Assembly: GCA_910589385.1 (NCBI GenBank)
Contig: CAJUTU010000006.1
Span: 1-64,000, forward strand
Length of the DNA stretch: 64,000 nucleotides
Reading direction: 5' to 3'
From: an uncultured Lachnospiraceae bacterium
GTDB taxonomy: Bacteria; Bacillota; Clostridia; Lachnospirales; Lachnospiraceae
Shown here: positions 53,420-61,666 of the stretch, in pieces
Layout: every line of letters starts with the position of its first letter
How positions within the stretch are numbered: the stretch's first letter is position 1
Translations under genes and position numbers: made by a program
Notes under the pieces: generated by a model
Databases searched by the model: none
Told to the model about the DNA's origin: nothing
The model's input: only the letters and a program-made list of their open reading frames with translations

Positions 53420-54739
53420 ATGGGACTTTTAACTTTTAAAGGTGGGATCCATCCGAATGACGGCAAAAGTCTGGCAAAAGATCAGCCAATCACAGAAGTG
53501 CTGCCAAAGGGTAACCTGGTGTATCCACTTTCCCAACACATCGGTGCGCCGGCAATCGCAGCCGTAAAAAAGGGCGACCATGTGTTAAAAGGCCAGAAGA
53601 TTGCAGACGCGGGTGGATTTGTCTCCGCGCCGGTCTATTCTGCTGTGTCAGGGACTGTGAAAGCATTAGAAAAGCACTTAAATCCGACTGGCAGCAATGT
53701 AGACTGTATTGTCATTGAGAATGACGGAGAATACCAGGAGGTAGAGTATGAACCGGTGAAGCCGCTTGCTGAATTGTCAAAGGATGAAATCCTGAAACAG
53801 ATTGGAGAGGCAGGCATTGTTGGTATGGGCGGCGCCGGGTTTCCTACCCGTGTGAAACTTTCTCCGAAGGAACCGGAAAAGATTGACTATATCATTGCAA
53901 ATTGTGCGGAGTGTGAGCCTTATATCACTGCTGATTACAGAAGAATGCTGGAAAATACGGATGAGCTGGTCAGTGGGATGCGCGTAGTGCTTTCCATGTT
54001 TGAACATGCCCAGGGGATTTTTGGCGTTGAAGATAACAAGAAGGACTGTATTGAAAAACTTCAGGAAGCAATCAAGGATGAACCGCGTATGAAGGTCTGC
54101 GCATTACAGACGAAGTATCCTCAGGGGGCAGAACGTCAATTGATCTATGCACTGACAAAGAGGGCGATCAATTCTACGATGCTTCCGGCAGATGCAGGCT
54201 GTATTGTGGATAATGTAGAGACATTGATTGGCATACATAACGCAGTGATCAACGGAAAGCCATTGACAGAGCGGATTGTTACGGTCAGTGGGGATGCCGT
54301 GGAGAAGCCAGGCAACTTCAAGGTCTTGTTGGGTACGAACCAGAATGAGCTGATCGAAGCCGCAGGCGGATTCAAGAAGGAGCCTGAAAAAGTGATCTCC
54401 GGCGGGCCGATGATGGGATTTGCGATGATCACACTGGATACACCAGTGACCAAGACTTCTTCCGCAATCTTAGCATTCCAGGAGGATATTGTGGCGAAGT
54501 CCTTGTCCACCCCATGTATCAACTGCGGACGCTGTGTGGAGGTATGTCCAAGCCGGATCATTCCGTCCAGGCTGGCGGACTATGCAGAGCGCCATGATGA
54601 GGAAACCTTTGTTGCACAGAATGGGCTGGAATGTGTGGAGTGCGGCTCCTGCAGCTATGTCTGTCCTGCAAAGCGTGCCTTGAAGCAGGCAATTGGTTCC
54701 ATGAGAAAGACTGCCCTGGCAAATAAAAAGAAGAAATAG
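53420..54739 (+). CDS. rnfC: Rnf complex subunit C
   Basis: This 439-residue peripheral subunit has an N-terminal barrel segment (LTFKGGIHPNDGK), the NADH/FMN-binding region GIVGMGGAGFPTRVKL and two ferredoxin-type [4Fe-4S] motifs CINCGRCVEVCP and CVECGSCSYVCP near residues 370-420. It is the NAD(H) entry/exit site of the ferredoxin:NAD+ oxidoreductase. AAGGAAGG precedes ATG 53420. It is the first gene of rnfCDGEAB. Confidence 0.97.
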   Translation: MGLLTFKGGIHPNDGKSLAKDQPITEVLPKGNLVYPLSQHIGAPAIAAVKKGDHVLKGQKIADAGGFVSAPVYSAVSGTVKALEKHLNPTGSNVDCIVIENDGEYQEVEYEPVKPLAELSKDEILKQIGEAGIVGMGGAGFPTRVKLSPKEPEKIDYIIANCAECEPYITADYRRMLENTDELVSGMRVVLSMFEHAQGIFGVEDNKKDCIEKLQEAIKDEPRMKVCALQTKYPQGAERQLIYALTKRAINSTMLPADAGCIVDNVETLIGIHNAVINGKPLTERIVTVSGDAVEKPGNFKVLLGTNQNELIEAAGGFKKEPEKVISGGPMMGFAMITLDTPVTKTSSAILAFQEDIVAKSLSTPCINCGRCVEVCPSRIIPSRLADYAERHDEETFVAQNGLECVECGSCSYVCPAKRALKQAIGSMRKTALANKKKK

Positions 54740-54754
54740 AGAGGTGAAAGAACA

Positions 54755-55687
54755 GTGAATGGAAAATTAAACGTATCATCCTCCCCGCATATCCGGGATA
54801 AGGTGACAACCAGCAATATCATGCTGATGGTAGTGATCGCACTGTTGCCTGCTACTTTCTTTGGAATCTATAATTTCCGGCATGAGAATGCATGGCTGCT
54901 TGTTGTGGTTACTACAGGTGTGGCAGTGCTGACAGAATATCTTTATGAGAAACTGATGAAAAAACCGATTACGATCAAGGATTTCAGTGCCGTAGTCACA
55001 GGACTTCTTCTGGCATTGAACCTGCCGCCTACGCTGCCGCTGTGGATGGGGGCGCTGGGCTCTGTATTTGCAATCCTGGTCGTAAAGCAGTTATTCGGCG
55101 GTTTGGGACAGAATTTTATGAACCCTGCGTTAGGGGCAAGATGTTTCCTTTTGATTTCTTTTACCGGAAGGATGACATATTTTGTATATGACGGTGTGAC
55201 AGGAGCGACTCCGCTGGCGGAATTAAAGGCGGGAGCGGCCGTGAATTCTATGGATATGCTGATAGGAACGATCCGGGGAACCATCGGAGAGACTTCTGTG
55301 CTTGCGATCATGCTTGGGGCCATGTTTCTGCTTCTTATGGGGATCATTGATCTCAGGATTCCAGGTACATACCTTTTGACGTTTGTGATTTTTATAATAC
55401 TTTTCGGCGGACATGGATTTGACCCACAGTATATTACCGCACATCTCTGCGGAGGCGGTTTGATGCTGGGTGCATGGTTTATGGCTACCGATTATGTGAC
55501 CTCTCCGATCACGAAGAGAGGACAGATTGTATATGGAATCTGCCTTGGGGTGCTGACCGGGCTGTTCCGTCTGTTTGGCGGCTCTGCGGAAGGAGTATCC
55601 TATGCGATCATTATCAGTAACCTTTTGGTTCCATTGATTGAAAAGGTTACTCTTCCAAAACCATTTGGTAAAGGAGGAGAGAAATAA
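54755..55687 (+). CDS. rnfD: Rnf complex subunit D
   Basis: This 310-residue membrane protein with nine or so helices has the flavinylation motif TGATPLAE (in YDGVTGATPLA, near residue 150), whose Thr carries FMN attached by ApbE. It starts at GTG 54755 behind GAGAGGTG and its stop shares a base with the rnfG start. Confidence 0.96.
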   Translation: MNGKLNVSSSPHIRDKVTTSNIMLMVVIALLPATFFGIYNFRHENAWLLVVVTTGVAVLTEYLYEKLMKKPITIKDFSAVVTGLLLALNLPPTLPLWMGALGSVFAILVVKQLFGGLGQNFMNPALGARCFLLISFTGRMTYFVYDGVTGATPLAELKAGAAVNSMDMLIGTIRGTIGETSVLAIMLGAMFLLLMGIIDLRIPGTYLLTFVIFIILFGGHGFDPQYITAHLCGGGLMLGAWFMATDYVTSPITKRGQIVYGICLGVLTGLFRLFGGSAEGVSYAIIISNLLVPLIEKVTLPKPFGKGGEK

Positions 55688-56298
55688 TGAATAAAATTGT
55701 AAAAAATACTTGTATCCTCGCGGCGATCACCGTGGTTGCCGGCTGCCTTTTAGGATTGGTTTATGATATTACAAAAGCTCCCATTGCACAGGCACAGGAA
55801 AATGCAAAGCAGGAGGCTTATAGAACGGTTCTTGCGGATGCGGCAGAGTTTACGGTGGATGATTCTTTTGATACGTCTCAAGCTGCGAATGTATTAACAG
55901 AAGCAGGATATACAGGAGATGATATTACGGAGGTTGCAGCCGCATCAGATGCTTCTGGCGAGGTCATGGGTTATGTGATCACCGTTACTTCCCATGAAGG
56001 GTACGGCGGAGATATCCAGATTTCGGTGGGGATCTTGTCTGACGGTACAGTAAAAGGAATTGAGATGCTTGATATCAGTGAGACGGCTGGTCTGGGGATG
56101 AAAGCAACAGAAGCAGAGTTTAAAGACCAGTTCAAGGATAAGCAGGTAGAGAAGTTTACTTACACAAAGAGCGGAGAAGACGGGGATGATATGATCGATG
56201 CGCTCAGCGGTGCAACGATCACCACCAATGCCGTGACAAATGCGGTGGATTCCGCGCTGGTTTATTTTCAGAATGTGTTAGGAGGTAGTGCTCAATGA
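55687..56298 (+). CDS. rnfG: Rnf complex subunit G
   Basis: This 203-residue protein has one N-terminal helix and an extracytoplasmic FMN-binding domain with DALSGATITTNAV near residue 175; the Thr after GA is the FMN site. It overlaps rnfD by 1 nt and rnfE by 4 nt. GGAGGAG precedes ATG 55687. Confidence 0.96.
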   Translation: MNKIVKNTCILAAITVVAGCLLGLVYDITKAPIAQAQENAKQEAYRTVLADAAEFTVDDSFDTSQAANVLTEAGYTGDDITEVAAASDASGEVMGYVITVTSHEGYGGDIQISVGILSDGTVKGIEMLDISETAGLGMKATEAEFKDQFKDKQVEKFTYTKSGEDGDDMIDALSGATITTNAVTNAVDSALVYFQNVLGGSAQ

Positions 56299-57032
56299 AT
56301 AAATATACAGAGAGGCTCTATAACGGCCTGATCCAGGAAAATCCTACCTTCGTGCTGATGCTGGGAATGTGTCCGACACTTGCTGTTACCACGTCTGCAA
56401 TCAATGGAATCGGTATGGGGCTTTCCACAACAGTGGTTTTGGTGCTGTCTAACATGCTGATTTCCATGCTGCGCAAGATCATACCGGATTCGGTACGTAT
56501 TCCAGCATTTATCGTTGTTGTTGCATCTTTTGTAACGATCGTACAGTTCCTGCTGCAGGGATTTGTCCCCAGCCTGTATGCATCACTGGGACTCTATATC
56601 CCATTGATCGTAGTAAACTGTATTATTTTAGGAAGAGCAGAGAGCTATGCTTCAAAAAATCCGGTGCTGCCATCTATCTTTGACGGGATTGGAATGGGGC
56701 TTGGGTTTACAGTAGGCCTGACGGCAATCGGTATTGTGCGTGAAGTGCTCGGATCCGGTAAAGCATTTAATGTACAGCTCCTGCCTTCCTCATATGAACC
56801 GATTACAATTTTTATCCTTGCACCTGGAGCTTTCTTTGTACTTGCAGGCCTGACGGCTTTGCAGAATAAGGCAAAGAAAAGAGCACAGGCAAAAGGCGAT
56901 CCGAGGGCAGAACTCATAGGATGTGGAACAGATTGTGCATCCTGTGGGAAAAAGGCAGTCTGCGGCTCAGCGGTTTCATCCGTCAGTGCAGATAAAACGG
57001 GCAGCGCTCCGGATGTGGGAAAAACAGAGTAG
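56295..57032 (+). CDS. rnfE: Rnf complex subunit E, with cysteine-rich tail
   Basis: This 245-residue protein has six helices of the RnfA/E family (VLMLGMCPTLAVTTSAINGI, then IVVNCIILGRAESYASKNP). After the last helix it has a hydrophilic tail with four cysteines in the pattern C-x3-C-x2-C-x4-C (CGTDCASCGKKAVC, near residue 216-229), which is not part of the core fold. RnfE with RnfA forms the membrane core that passes electrons and ions. It overlaps rnfG by 4 nt. Confidence 0.95.
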   Translation: MNKYTERLYNGLIQENPTFVLMLGMCPTLAVTTSAINGIGMGLSTTVVLVLSNMLISMLRKIIPDSVRIPAFIVVVASFVTIVQFLLQGFVPSLYASLGLYIPLIVVNCIILGRAESYASKNPVLPSIFDGIGMGLGFTVGLTAIGIVREVLGSGKAFNVQLLPSSYEPITIFILAPGAFFVLAGLTALQNKAKKRAQAKGDPRAELIGCGTDCASCGKKAVCGSAVSSVSADKTGSAPDVGKTE

Positions 57033-57045
57033 GAGGGGATAGAAT

Positions 57046-57621
57046 ATGAAAGAATTATTATTGATCGCGGTTGCTTCCGCATTTGTAAATAATGTCGTAC
57101 TCAGCCAGTTCTTAGGAATCTGTCCGTTCCTCGGCGTTTCTAAAAATGTAAAGACAGCAGGCGGCATGGGCGGTGCGGTCATCTTCGTTATTACGATCGC
57201 ATCCCTCGTAACGAGTATCATCTACAAAGGAATTTTAGTACCAGCCCATGTGGAATATTTACAGACGATCGTTTTTATCCTTGTGATCGCGGCGCTGGTA
57301 CAGTTTGTGGAAATGTTCTTAAAGAAAGCGATGCCTCCGCTTTATAATGCATTAGGTGTGTATCTTCCGTTGATCACAACGAACTGCGCGGTACTTGGCG
57401 TTGCTTTGACGAATGTGCAGAAATCTTACAGCATCCTGGAAGGGCTTGTGTATGGGATTGGCACGGCAGTCGGATTCACGGTCGCAATTGTATTGATGGC
57501 AGGAATCCGGGAGAAAATCGAATACAATGATATAACGGAATCATTTCAAGGAACTCCCATTGTGCTGGTAACTTCCGGCCTGATGGCGATTGCGTTCTTT
57601 GGATTTTCCGGATTGATTTAA
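57046..57621 (+). CDS. rnfA: Rnf complex subunit A
   Basis: This 191-residue, six-helix protein has the typical NNVVLSQFLGICPFLGVSKN start and LITTNCAVLGVAL, each with a cysteine that may hold the membrane [2Fe-2S] cluster together with RnfE. AGGAGGGG precedes ATG 57046. Confidence 0.97.
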   Translation: MKELLLIAVASAFVNNVVLSQFLGICPFLGVSKNVKTAGGMGGAVIFVITIASLVTSIIYKGILVPAHVEYLQTIVFILVIAALVQFVEMFLKKAMPPLYNALGVYLPLITTNCAVLGVALTNVQKSYSILEGLVYGIGTAVGFTVAIVLMAGIREKIEYNDITESFQGTPIVLVTSGLMAIAFFGFSGLI

Positions 57622-57636
57622 GGAGGGAAGAGAAGC

Positions 57637-58449
57637 ATGAGCATAACAGGAATTCTGCTGGCTGCTGTGATTGTTGGAGGGACCGGATTATTGATCGGTG
57701 TATTTCTGGGAATCTCCGGCAAGGCATTTGCAGTAGAAGTAGACGAACGTGAAGAGGCGATTCTTGGTGTCCTTCCGGGAAATAACTGTGGCGGCTGCGG
57801 CTATGCAGGGTGTTCGGGCCTGGCTGCCGCGATCGTAAAAGGAGAGGCGGAAGTCGGCGCTTGCCCGGTTGGCGGTGCTCCGGTTGCCGCAAAAATCGGT
57901 GATATTATGGGCCAGGCGGCCGGCGATCAGGTACGCCAGACTGCATTTGTAAAATGTGGTGGAACCTGTGAAAAGGCGCAGGATGAATATGAGTATTATG
58001 GAATCCAGGACTGTGCAATGGTCAATATGATGCAGGATACCGGCCCCAAGGGCTGTGACTATGGCTGCCTTGGATATGGCTCTTGTGTGAAAGCATGTCC
58101 GTTCGACGCGATCCATGTCGTAGATGGGATTGCAGTGGTAGATAAAGAAAAATGTAAGGCATGCGGAAAATGTATCGCGGCTTGCCCGAAGAAACTGATC
58201 GAGCTGGTGCCTTATGACCAGAAGACATTTGTACAGTGCAATTCCAATGATAAAGGAAAAGCTTTGATGGATGTCTGTCTTGTGGGTTGTATCGGATGTA
58301 AGCTTTGCGAGCGCAACTGTGAAGCAGGGGCGATTAAAGTTACAAACTTCCTGGCACATATTGACGCAGAGAAATGTACGAATTGTGGTGTGTGCGCGGA
58401 TAAATGTCCGCGGAAGATCATTACACCGAGACAGATACCAGTTTCATAG
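57637..58449 (+). CDS. rnfB: Rnf complex subunit B
   Basis: This 270-residue protein has an N-terminal helix, a four-cysteine cluster domain (PGNNCGGCGYAGCSGLA, then GACPVGG) and several ferredoxin-type motifs (CLGYGSCVKACPFDAI, CKACGKCIAACPKKL, CIGCKLCERNCEAGAI, CTNCGVCADKCPRKI). It takes electrons from reduced ferredoxin. It is the last gene of the operon; GGAGGGA precedes ATG 57637. Confidence 0.97.
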   Translation: MSITGILLAAVIVGGTGLLIGVFLGISGKAFAVEVDEREEAILGVLPGNNCGGCGYAGCSGLAAAIVKGEAEVGACPVGGAPVAAKIGDIMGQAAGDQVRQTAFVKCGGTCEKAQDEYEYYGIQDCAMVNMMQDTGPKGCDYGCLGYGSCVKACPFDAIHVVDGIAVVDKEKCKACGKCIAACPKKLIELVPYDQKTFVQCNSNDKGKALMDVCLVGCIGCKLCERNCEAGAIKVTNFLAHIDAEKCTNCGVCADKCPRKIITPRQIPVS

Positions 58450-58512
58450 AGGGATATGAGAATGCCATAAGGAATATGGTATCCGAAGAGAAATCCATAA
58501 AGTGTATCACAT

Positions 58513-58550
58513 ACAAAAGGAGGAGCATGAGTCCGTGGTTCTCCTTTTGC
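58513..58550. terminator. terminator between rnfB and apbE
   Basis: ACAAAAGGAG and CTCCTTTTG pair around an 18-nt interior; A- and T-rich ends allow use from both sides. Confidence 0.65.
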
Positions 58551-58576
58551 ATGGCCGTTTTTTGAGAAAAATATCG

Positions 58577-59560
58577 TTAGTCTTCAAATCCAACATAATG
58601 TAATTGATAGTCTTCTGTTACAAAGATTGCCTGTACATCCTCCAGTTGTTCAATGAGTGCGCTGCCATCTTCCAGACCCATTGCGAAACAACAGGTACTG
58701 AGTGCGTCTCCGTCCATAGAACTGTCTGAGAGGATCGTGGCCTGGAGCAGGTTATTGCTATAGGGATAACCGGTTTCCGGATTTAGGATGTGGTGGTAAA
58801 CGGTTCCGTCTTTTTCAAAATATCTTTGATAAATGCCGGAAGAAACAACGGAACGGTCTTCTACTTCTATGATATCTATGGTGGAGTTCTGCTCATCAAA
58901 TGGTTTCTGTATGCCGATGCGAAACGGGCTTGCATCGTAAGCCGGGCCTAAGGTAAGTACATTTCCGCCGAGGTTGATCAAGGCATGCTCTACACCTTCG
59001 CTTTTTAAATATGCTTTTAACTGGTCAGCGATATATCCTTTTGCGATACCTCCCAGGTCAATCTTTGCCTGTGGGTCATTTAAGGTGACGGTAGAAGACT
59101 CTTTATCCACTTGTATGGCTTTATAATCTACATGGGAGCATGCCTCTTCAATTGCCGATGGTTCAGGGATTGTTCCATCAGGATTATCTGTAAAATTCCA
59201 AAGGTCGCTTAAAGGTGCGATCGTGATATCAAACTTTCCGTCAGACAATCTGCAGTAATCCAATCCTCTGGAAATTAATTCCAGAGTCTCTTTTGAGACT
59301 TTCACCGGATTTCCCTTAGAAGCATTAATCTTAGATATTTCACTTGTTTCAATTTTATTACTGAGTAGATTTTCATAGTCTTCGCATATTTTTTTACAAT
59401 GTTCGAGAGTAGAGGTCTTGGTCCCCCATGCTTCAATCTGTATGATCGTGTCGAAATAGATGCCCGTGACAGTCAGCTTTTCGCTTTTTTGAGGAGAAGA
59501 ACAAGATAGAAGCGGCAGGAGCAGTAAAATGGTTATAAAAAATAGAGCAGTTTTTTTCAT
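58577..59560 (-). CDS. apbE: FAD:protein FMN transferase lipoprotein
   Basis: This 327-residue protein has a lipoprotein signal (LLSC, Cys near residue 20) and the ApbE fold: FDTIIQIEAWG, DLGGIAKGYIADQLK, and HHILNPETGYPY, with acidic Mg2+ ligands and DGDALSTCCFAMG. ApbE attaches FMN to Thr of SGAT-type motifs outside the membrane. The targets are at hand: RnfD and RnfG are encoded just upstream, in convergent orientation. GGAGAAAC precedes the ATG on the minus strand. Confidence 0.95.
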   Translation of the reverse strand: MKKTALFFITILLLLPLLSCSSPQKSEKLTVTGIYFDTIIQIEAWGTKTSTLEHCKKICEDYENLLSNKIETSEISKINASKGNPVKVSKETLELISRGLDYCRLSDGKFDITIAPLSDLWNFTDNPDGTIPEPSAIEEACSHVDYKAIQVDKESSTVTLNDPQAKIDLGGIAKGYIADQLKAYLKSEGVEHALINLGGNVLTLGPAYDASPFRIGIQKPFDEQNSTIDIIEVEDRSVVSSGIYQRYFEKDGTVYHHILNPETGYPYSNNLLQATILSDSSMDGDALSTCCFAMGLEDGSALIEQLEDVQAIFVTEDYQLHYVGFED

Positions 59561-59733
59561 GAGTTTCTCCTTTCCAGACTATGGGTATCAGTACATGAAG
59601 CTGTCATGTCGTAAAATAGTCTTGCCAATCTCAGATACATTATATCTATATACGGAAAGAAATACAATTAAAATCTGAATACCATCATATATAGAAGATG
59701 CTGCTAATGACAGGATTTCTGTATGCCATTGTA

Positions 59734-59766
59734 TGCAAAAAAAGCTGCCAGCGGAAGTTTTTCTGC
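59734..59766. repeat. hairpin similar to one at 63238-63270
   Basis: TGCAAAAAAAGCTGCCAGCG begins an imperfect hairpin that ends in TTTTTCTGCA. A closely similar sequence (GCAGAAAGAAGCTGCCAGTG) lies at 63239. The 378-nt stretch between apbE and the next gene also contains a promoter and an inverted repeat, listed separately, and nothing else I can support. Confidence 0.4.
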
Positions 59767-59802
59767 AAGGGATAATATGCGAACAAATATTCGGATATCT
59801 GG

Positions 59803-59913
59803 TTGCATTCTCGAAATGTATATGATATGATATTCAAAGTTAAGTTTTAGACAGCTATATAGTGTGTATCGCTAAGATACGTTTTACAGTACTTTTGATA
59901 CAAATTATCAAAA
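59803..59913 (+). promoter_or_regulatory. promoter and inverted repeat upstream of the NusG-II gene
   Basis: TTGCAT at 59803-59808, a 17-nt spacer and TATGAT at 59826-59831 form a likely promoter. Downstream, GTATC/GATAC (59868-59882) form a small hairpin and TTTTGATA (59893-59900) with TATCAAAA (59906-59913) an 8-5-8 inverted repeat, a possible repressor site in the leader. Confidence 0.55.
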
Positions 59914-59938
59914 CAGCAGAGTTTAGGATTGAGAAAAT

Positions 59939-60370
59939 ATGAGAAAGAATGATTGGATATTGATTGCATCAGTGCTAATAGCGGCAATAGCCTGGCTGGG
60001 AATCCATTTTTTCCGGCCACCGCAGGATGCAGGTACAGTAGTAGTCAGTATTGATGGTGAGGAATACGGTTCCTGGCCTCTCACAGAAAACTGTACGGTT
60101 GAGATAGAAGGAACAAATCGGCTGCTGATTGAAGACGGACAGGCAGATATGGCCTGGGCTGACTGTCCGGATCAATTATGTGTCCGCCAGAAAGCAACTA
60201 CGCGGGAAGGGGAGAGTATTATCTGTCTGCCCAATAAAGTGGTAGTTTCCATTGTAGACGGCCGGGAACGGGAGGTGGATGCGGTAACAATGCATCCATG
60301 CGGACAACATATTATCATAACAAAGGCAGGCGGAAGTTTTGTTCATTTTATGCACTGTGCAGCCATTTAA
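59939..60370 (+). CDS. NusG domain II-containing membrane-anchored protein
   Basis: This 143-residue protein has one N-terminal helix (residues 5-25) and a NusG_II-type beta domain (VVVSIDGEEYGSWPL, then ADCPDQLCVRQK and ICLPNKVVVSI). It is known from Clostridia next to apbE, rnf and an ECF-S-like gene, and flavin delivery has been suggested; exact role unproven. The last 25 residues or so (after DAVT) are not usual for the family and may be a stop-codon loss. ATG 59939 has a weak ribosome binding site (TTGAGAA). Confidence 0.8.
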   Translation: MRKNDWILIASVLIAAIAWLGIHFFRPPQDAGTVVVSIDGEEYGSWPLTENCTVEIEGTNRLLIEDGQADMAWADCPDQLCVRQKATTREGESIICLPNKVVVSIVDGREREVDAVTMHPCGQHIIITKAGGSFVHFMHCAAI

Positions 60371-60458
60371 GGCAGGATTGTGATATTTATTATAAAGCAA
60401 CAGTTTTATTTATGTTATGGTGCGTATGAGAGGCACATGGATATTCAGGAGGGTTTAT

Positions 60459-60944
60459 TTGAAAGATAAAGCTGCATATTTTGGCGTATTTACGGCTTTA
60501 GCCTTGATTTTCAGCTACATAGAGACACTGATTCCCTTTTCTTTTGGGGTTCCAGGAATTAAGCTGGGACTTGCGAATCTGTTAACAGTGATCCTGCTGT
60601 ATAAGCGGGATGCAAAAGAGGCTCTTTTATTATCAGTTGTACGGATCATCTTGTCCGGATTTTTGTTTGGGAACCTGTTTAGCATCATTTATAGCCTGGC
60701 AGGAGGCATCCTCAGCCTTTTTGTAATGGCCATGCTAAAGAAAGCAGGGACATTCAGCGTGATGGGAGTCAGTGCAGCAGGCGGTGTATCCCATAATGTA
60801 GGGCAGCTTCTGGTGGCAATGGCCGTTGTGGAGACTTACCGGGTGGGATATTATTTTCCAGTGCTCCTGGCTGCAGGAATTGTTACAGGACTGCTGATCG
60901 GAATTGTGGCAAATGAGGTGTTGAAAAGGCTAAAGAATATATAG
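60459..60944 (+). CDS. ECF-S-like (Gx/HepS component I family) membrane protein
   Basis: This hydrophobic protein of about 161 residues with five to six helices resembles the family often named Gx transporter or heptaprenyl diphosphate synthase component I (YFGVFTALALIFSYIETLIP, then PGIKLGLANLLTVILLY). Membership in the ECF substrate-binding fold suggests vitamin or flavin transport. I chose TTG 60459 because AGGAGGG (60447-60453) is 5 nt upstream and the family normally starts here; ATG 60417 would add 14 residues. Context with apbE and rnf hints at FMN/FAD supply. Confidence 0.75.
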   Translation: MKDKAAYFGVFTALALIFSYIETLIPFSFGVPGIKLGLANLLTVILLYKRDAKEALLLSVVRIILSGFLFGNLFSIIYSLAGGILSLFVMAMLKKAGTFSVMGVSAAGGVSHNVGQLLVAMAVVETYRVGYYFPVLLAAGIVTGLLIGIVANEVLKRLKNI

Positions 60945-61045
60945 CGGATAATTGAGTGGATGCTGTGCCTGCACTTCCGGATCCTGCTGATAAAATAGGA
61001 GAGCGGGAACAGATTGTCCAGAATAAAAAGAGGGGAGTAGTATAC

Positions 61046-61648
61046 ATGATTTCATATATCAAAGGAGAACTGGCGGCAGTCGAAAAAGATAAGGCGGTGG
61101 TGGATGTCCATGGCGTTGGTTATGGAATTTATATGCCAGAGCGTTCCTTGGGGCTGTTGCCGCAGACAGGAAAAGAAGTTAAGATCCATACTTATCTGAA
61201 TGTGCGCGAAGATGCTATGCAGTTATTTGGTTTTCTGACTCGGGACGACCTGGCAATATTTAAGTTGTTGATCGGGGTCAGCGGGATCGGACCCAAAGGA
61301 GGGCTGGGCATCCTTTCTCAGCTCTCTGCGGATGACCTGCGCTTTGCTGTGCTATCCGGGGACGTGAAGGCCATATCAGCGACTCCGGGCATTGGCAGGA
61401 AAACGGCGGAAAAACTGATCATTGAATTAAAGGATAAGCTGGATCTTGAGGACATGCTATATCACGGGGCAGGTGAACCTTCGGCGGCTCCGGCAGAGAA
61501 CCTGAACGGTGGAGTACAGTCAGAGGCTGTCCAGGCGCTGGTTGCCCTGGGATATGGAAGTACAGAGAGCCTGAAAGCAGTAAAGAAGGTAAAACTGGAA
61601 AATGCTACGGTGGAAGAAGTTTTGAAGGAAGCGTTAAAGCATTTTTAA
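61046..61648 (+). CDS. ruvA: Holliday junction DNA helicase subunit RuvA
   Basis: This 200-residue protein shows the start MISYIKGELAAVEKDKAVVDV, the helix-hairpin-helix motifs GVSGIGPKGGLGILS and ATPGIGRKTAEKLIIELK, and the RuvB-binding C-terminal domain (VQALVALGYG). RuvA binds four-way junctions. ATG 61046 follows AGAGGGGAG; the longer frame from 60956 is unlikely. Confidence 0.97.
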   Translation: MISYIKGELAAVEKDKAVVDVHGVGYGIYMPERSLGLLPQTGKEVKIHTYLNVREDAMQLFGFLTRDDLAIFKLLIGVSGIGPKGGLGILSQLSADDLRFAVLSGDVKAISATPGIGRKTAEKLIIELKDKLDLEDMLYHGAGEPSAAPAENLNGGVQSEAVQALVALGYGSTESLKAVKKVKLENATVEEVLKEALKHF

Positions 61649-61666
61649 CCAGTTAGGGGAAATGAT

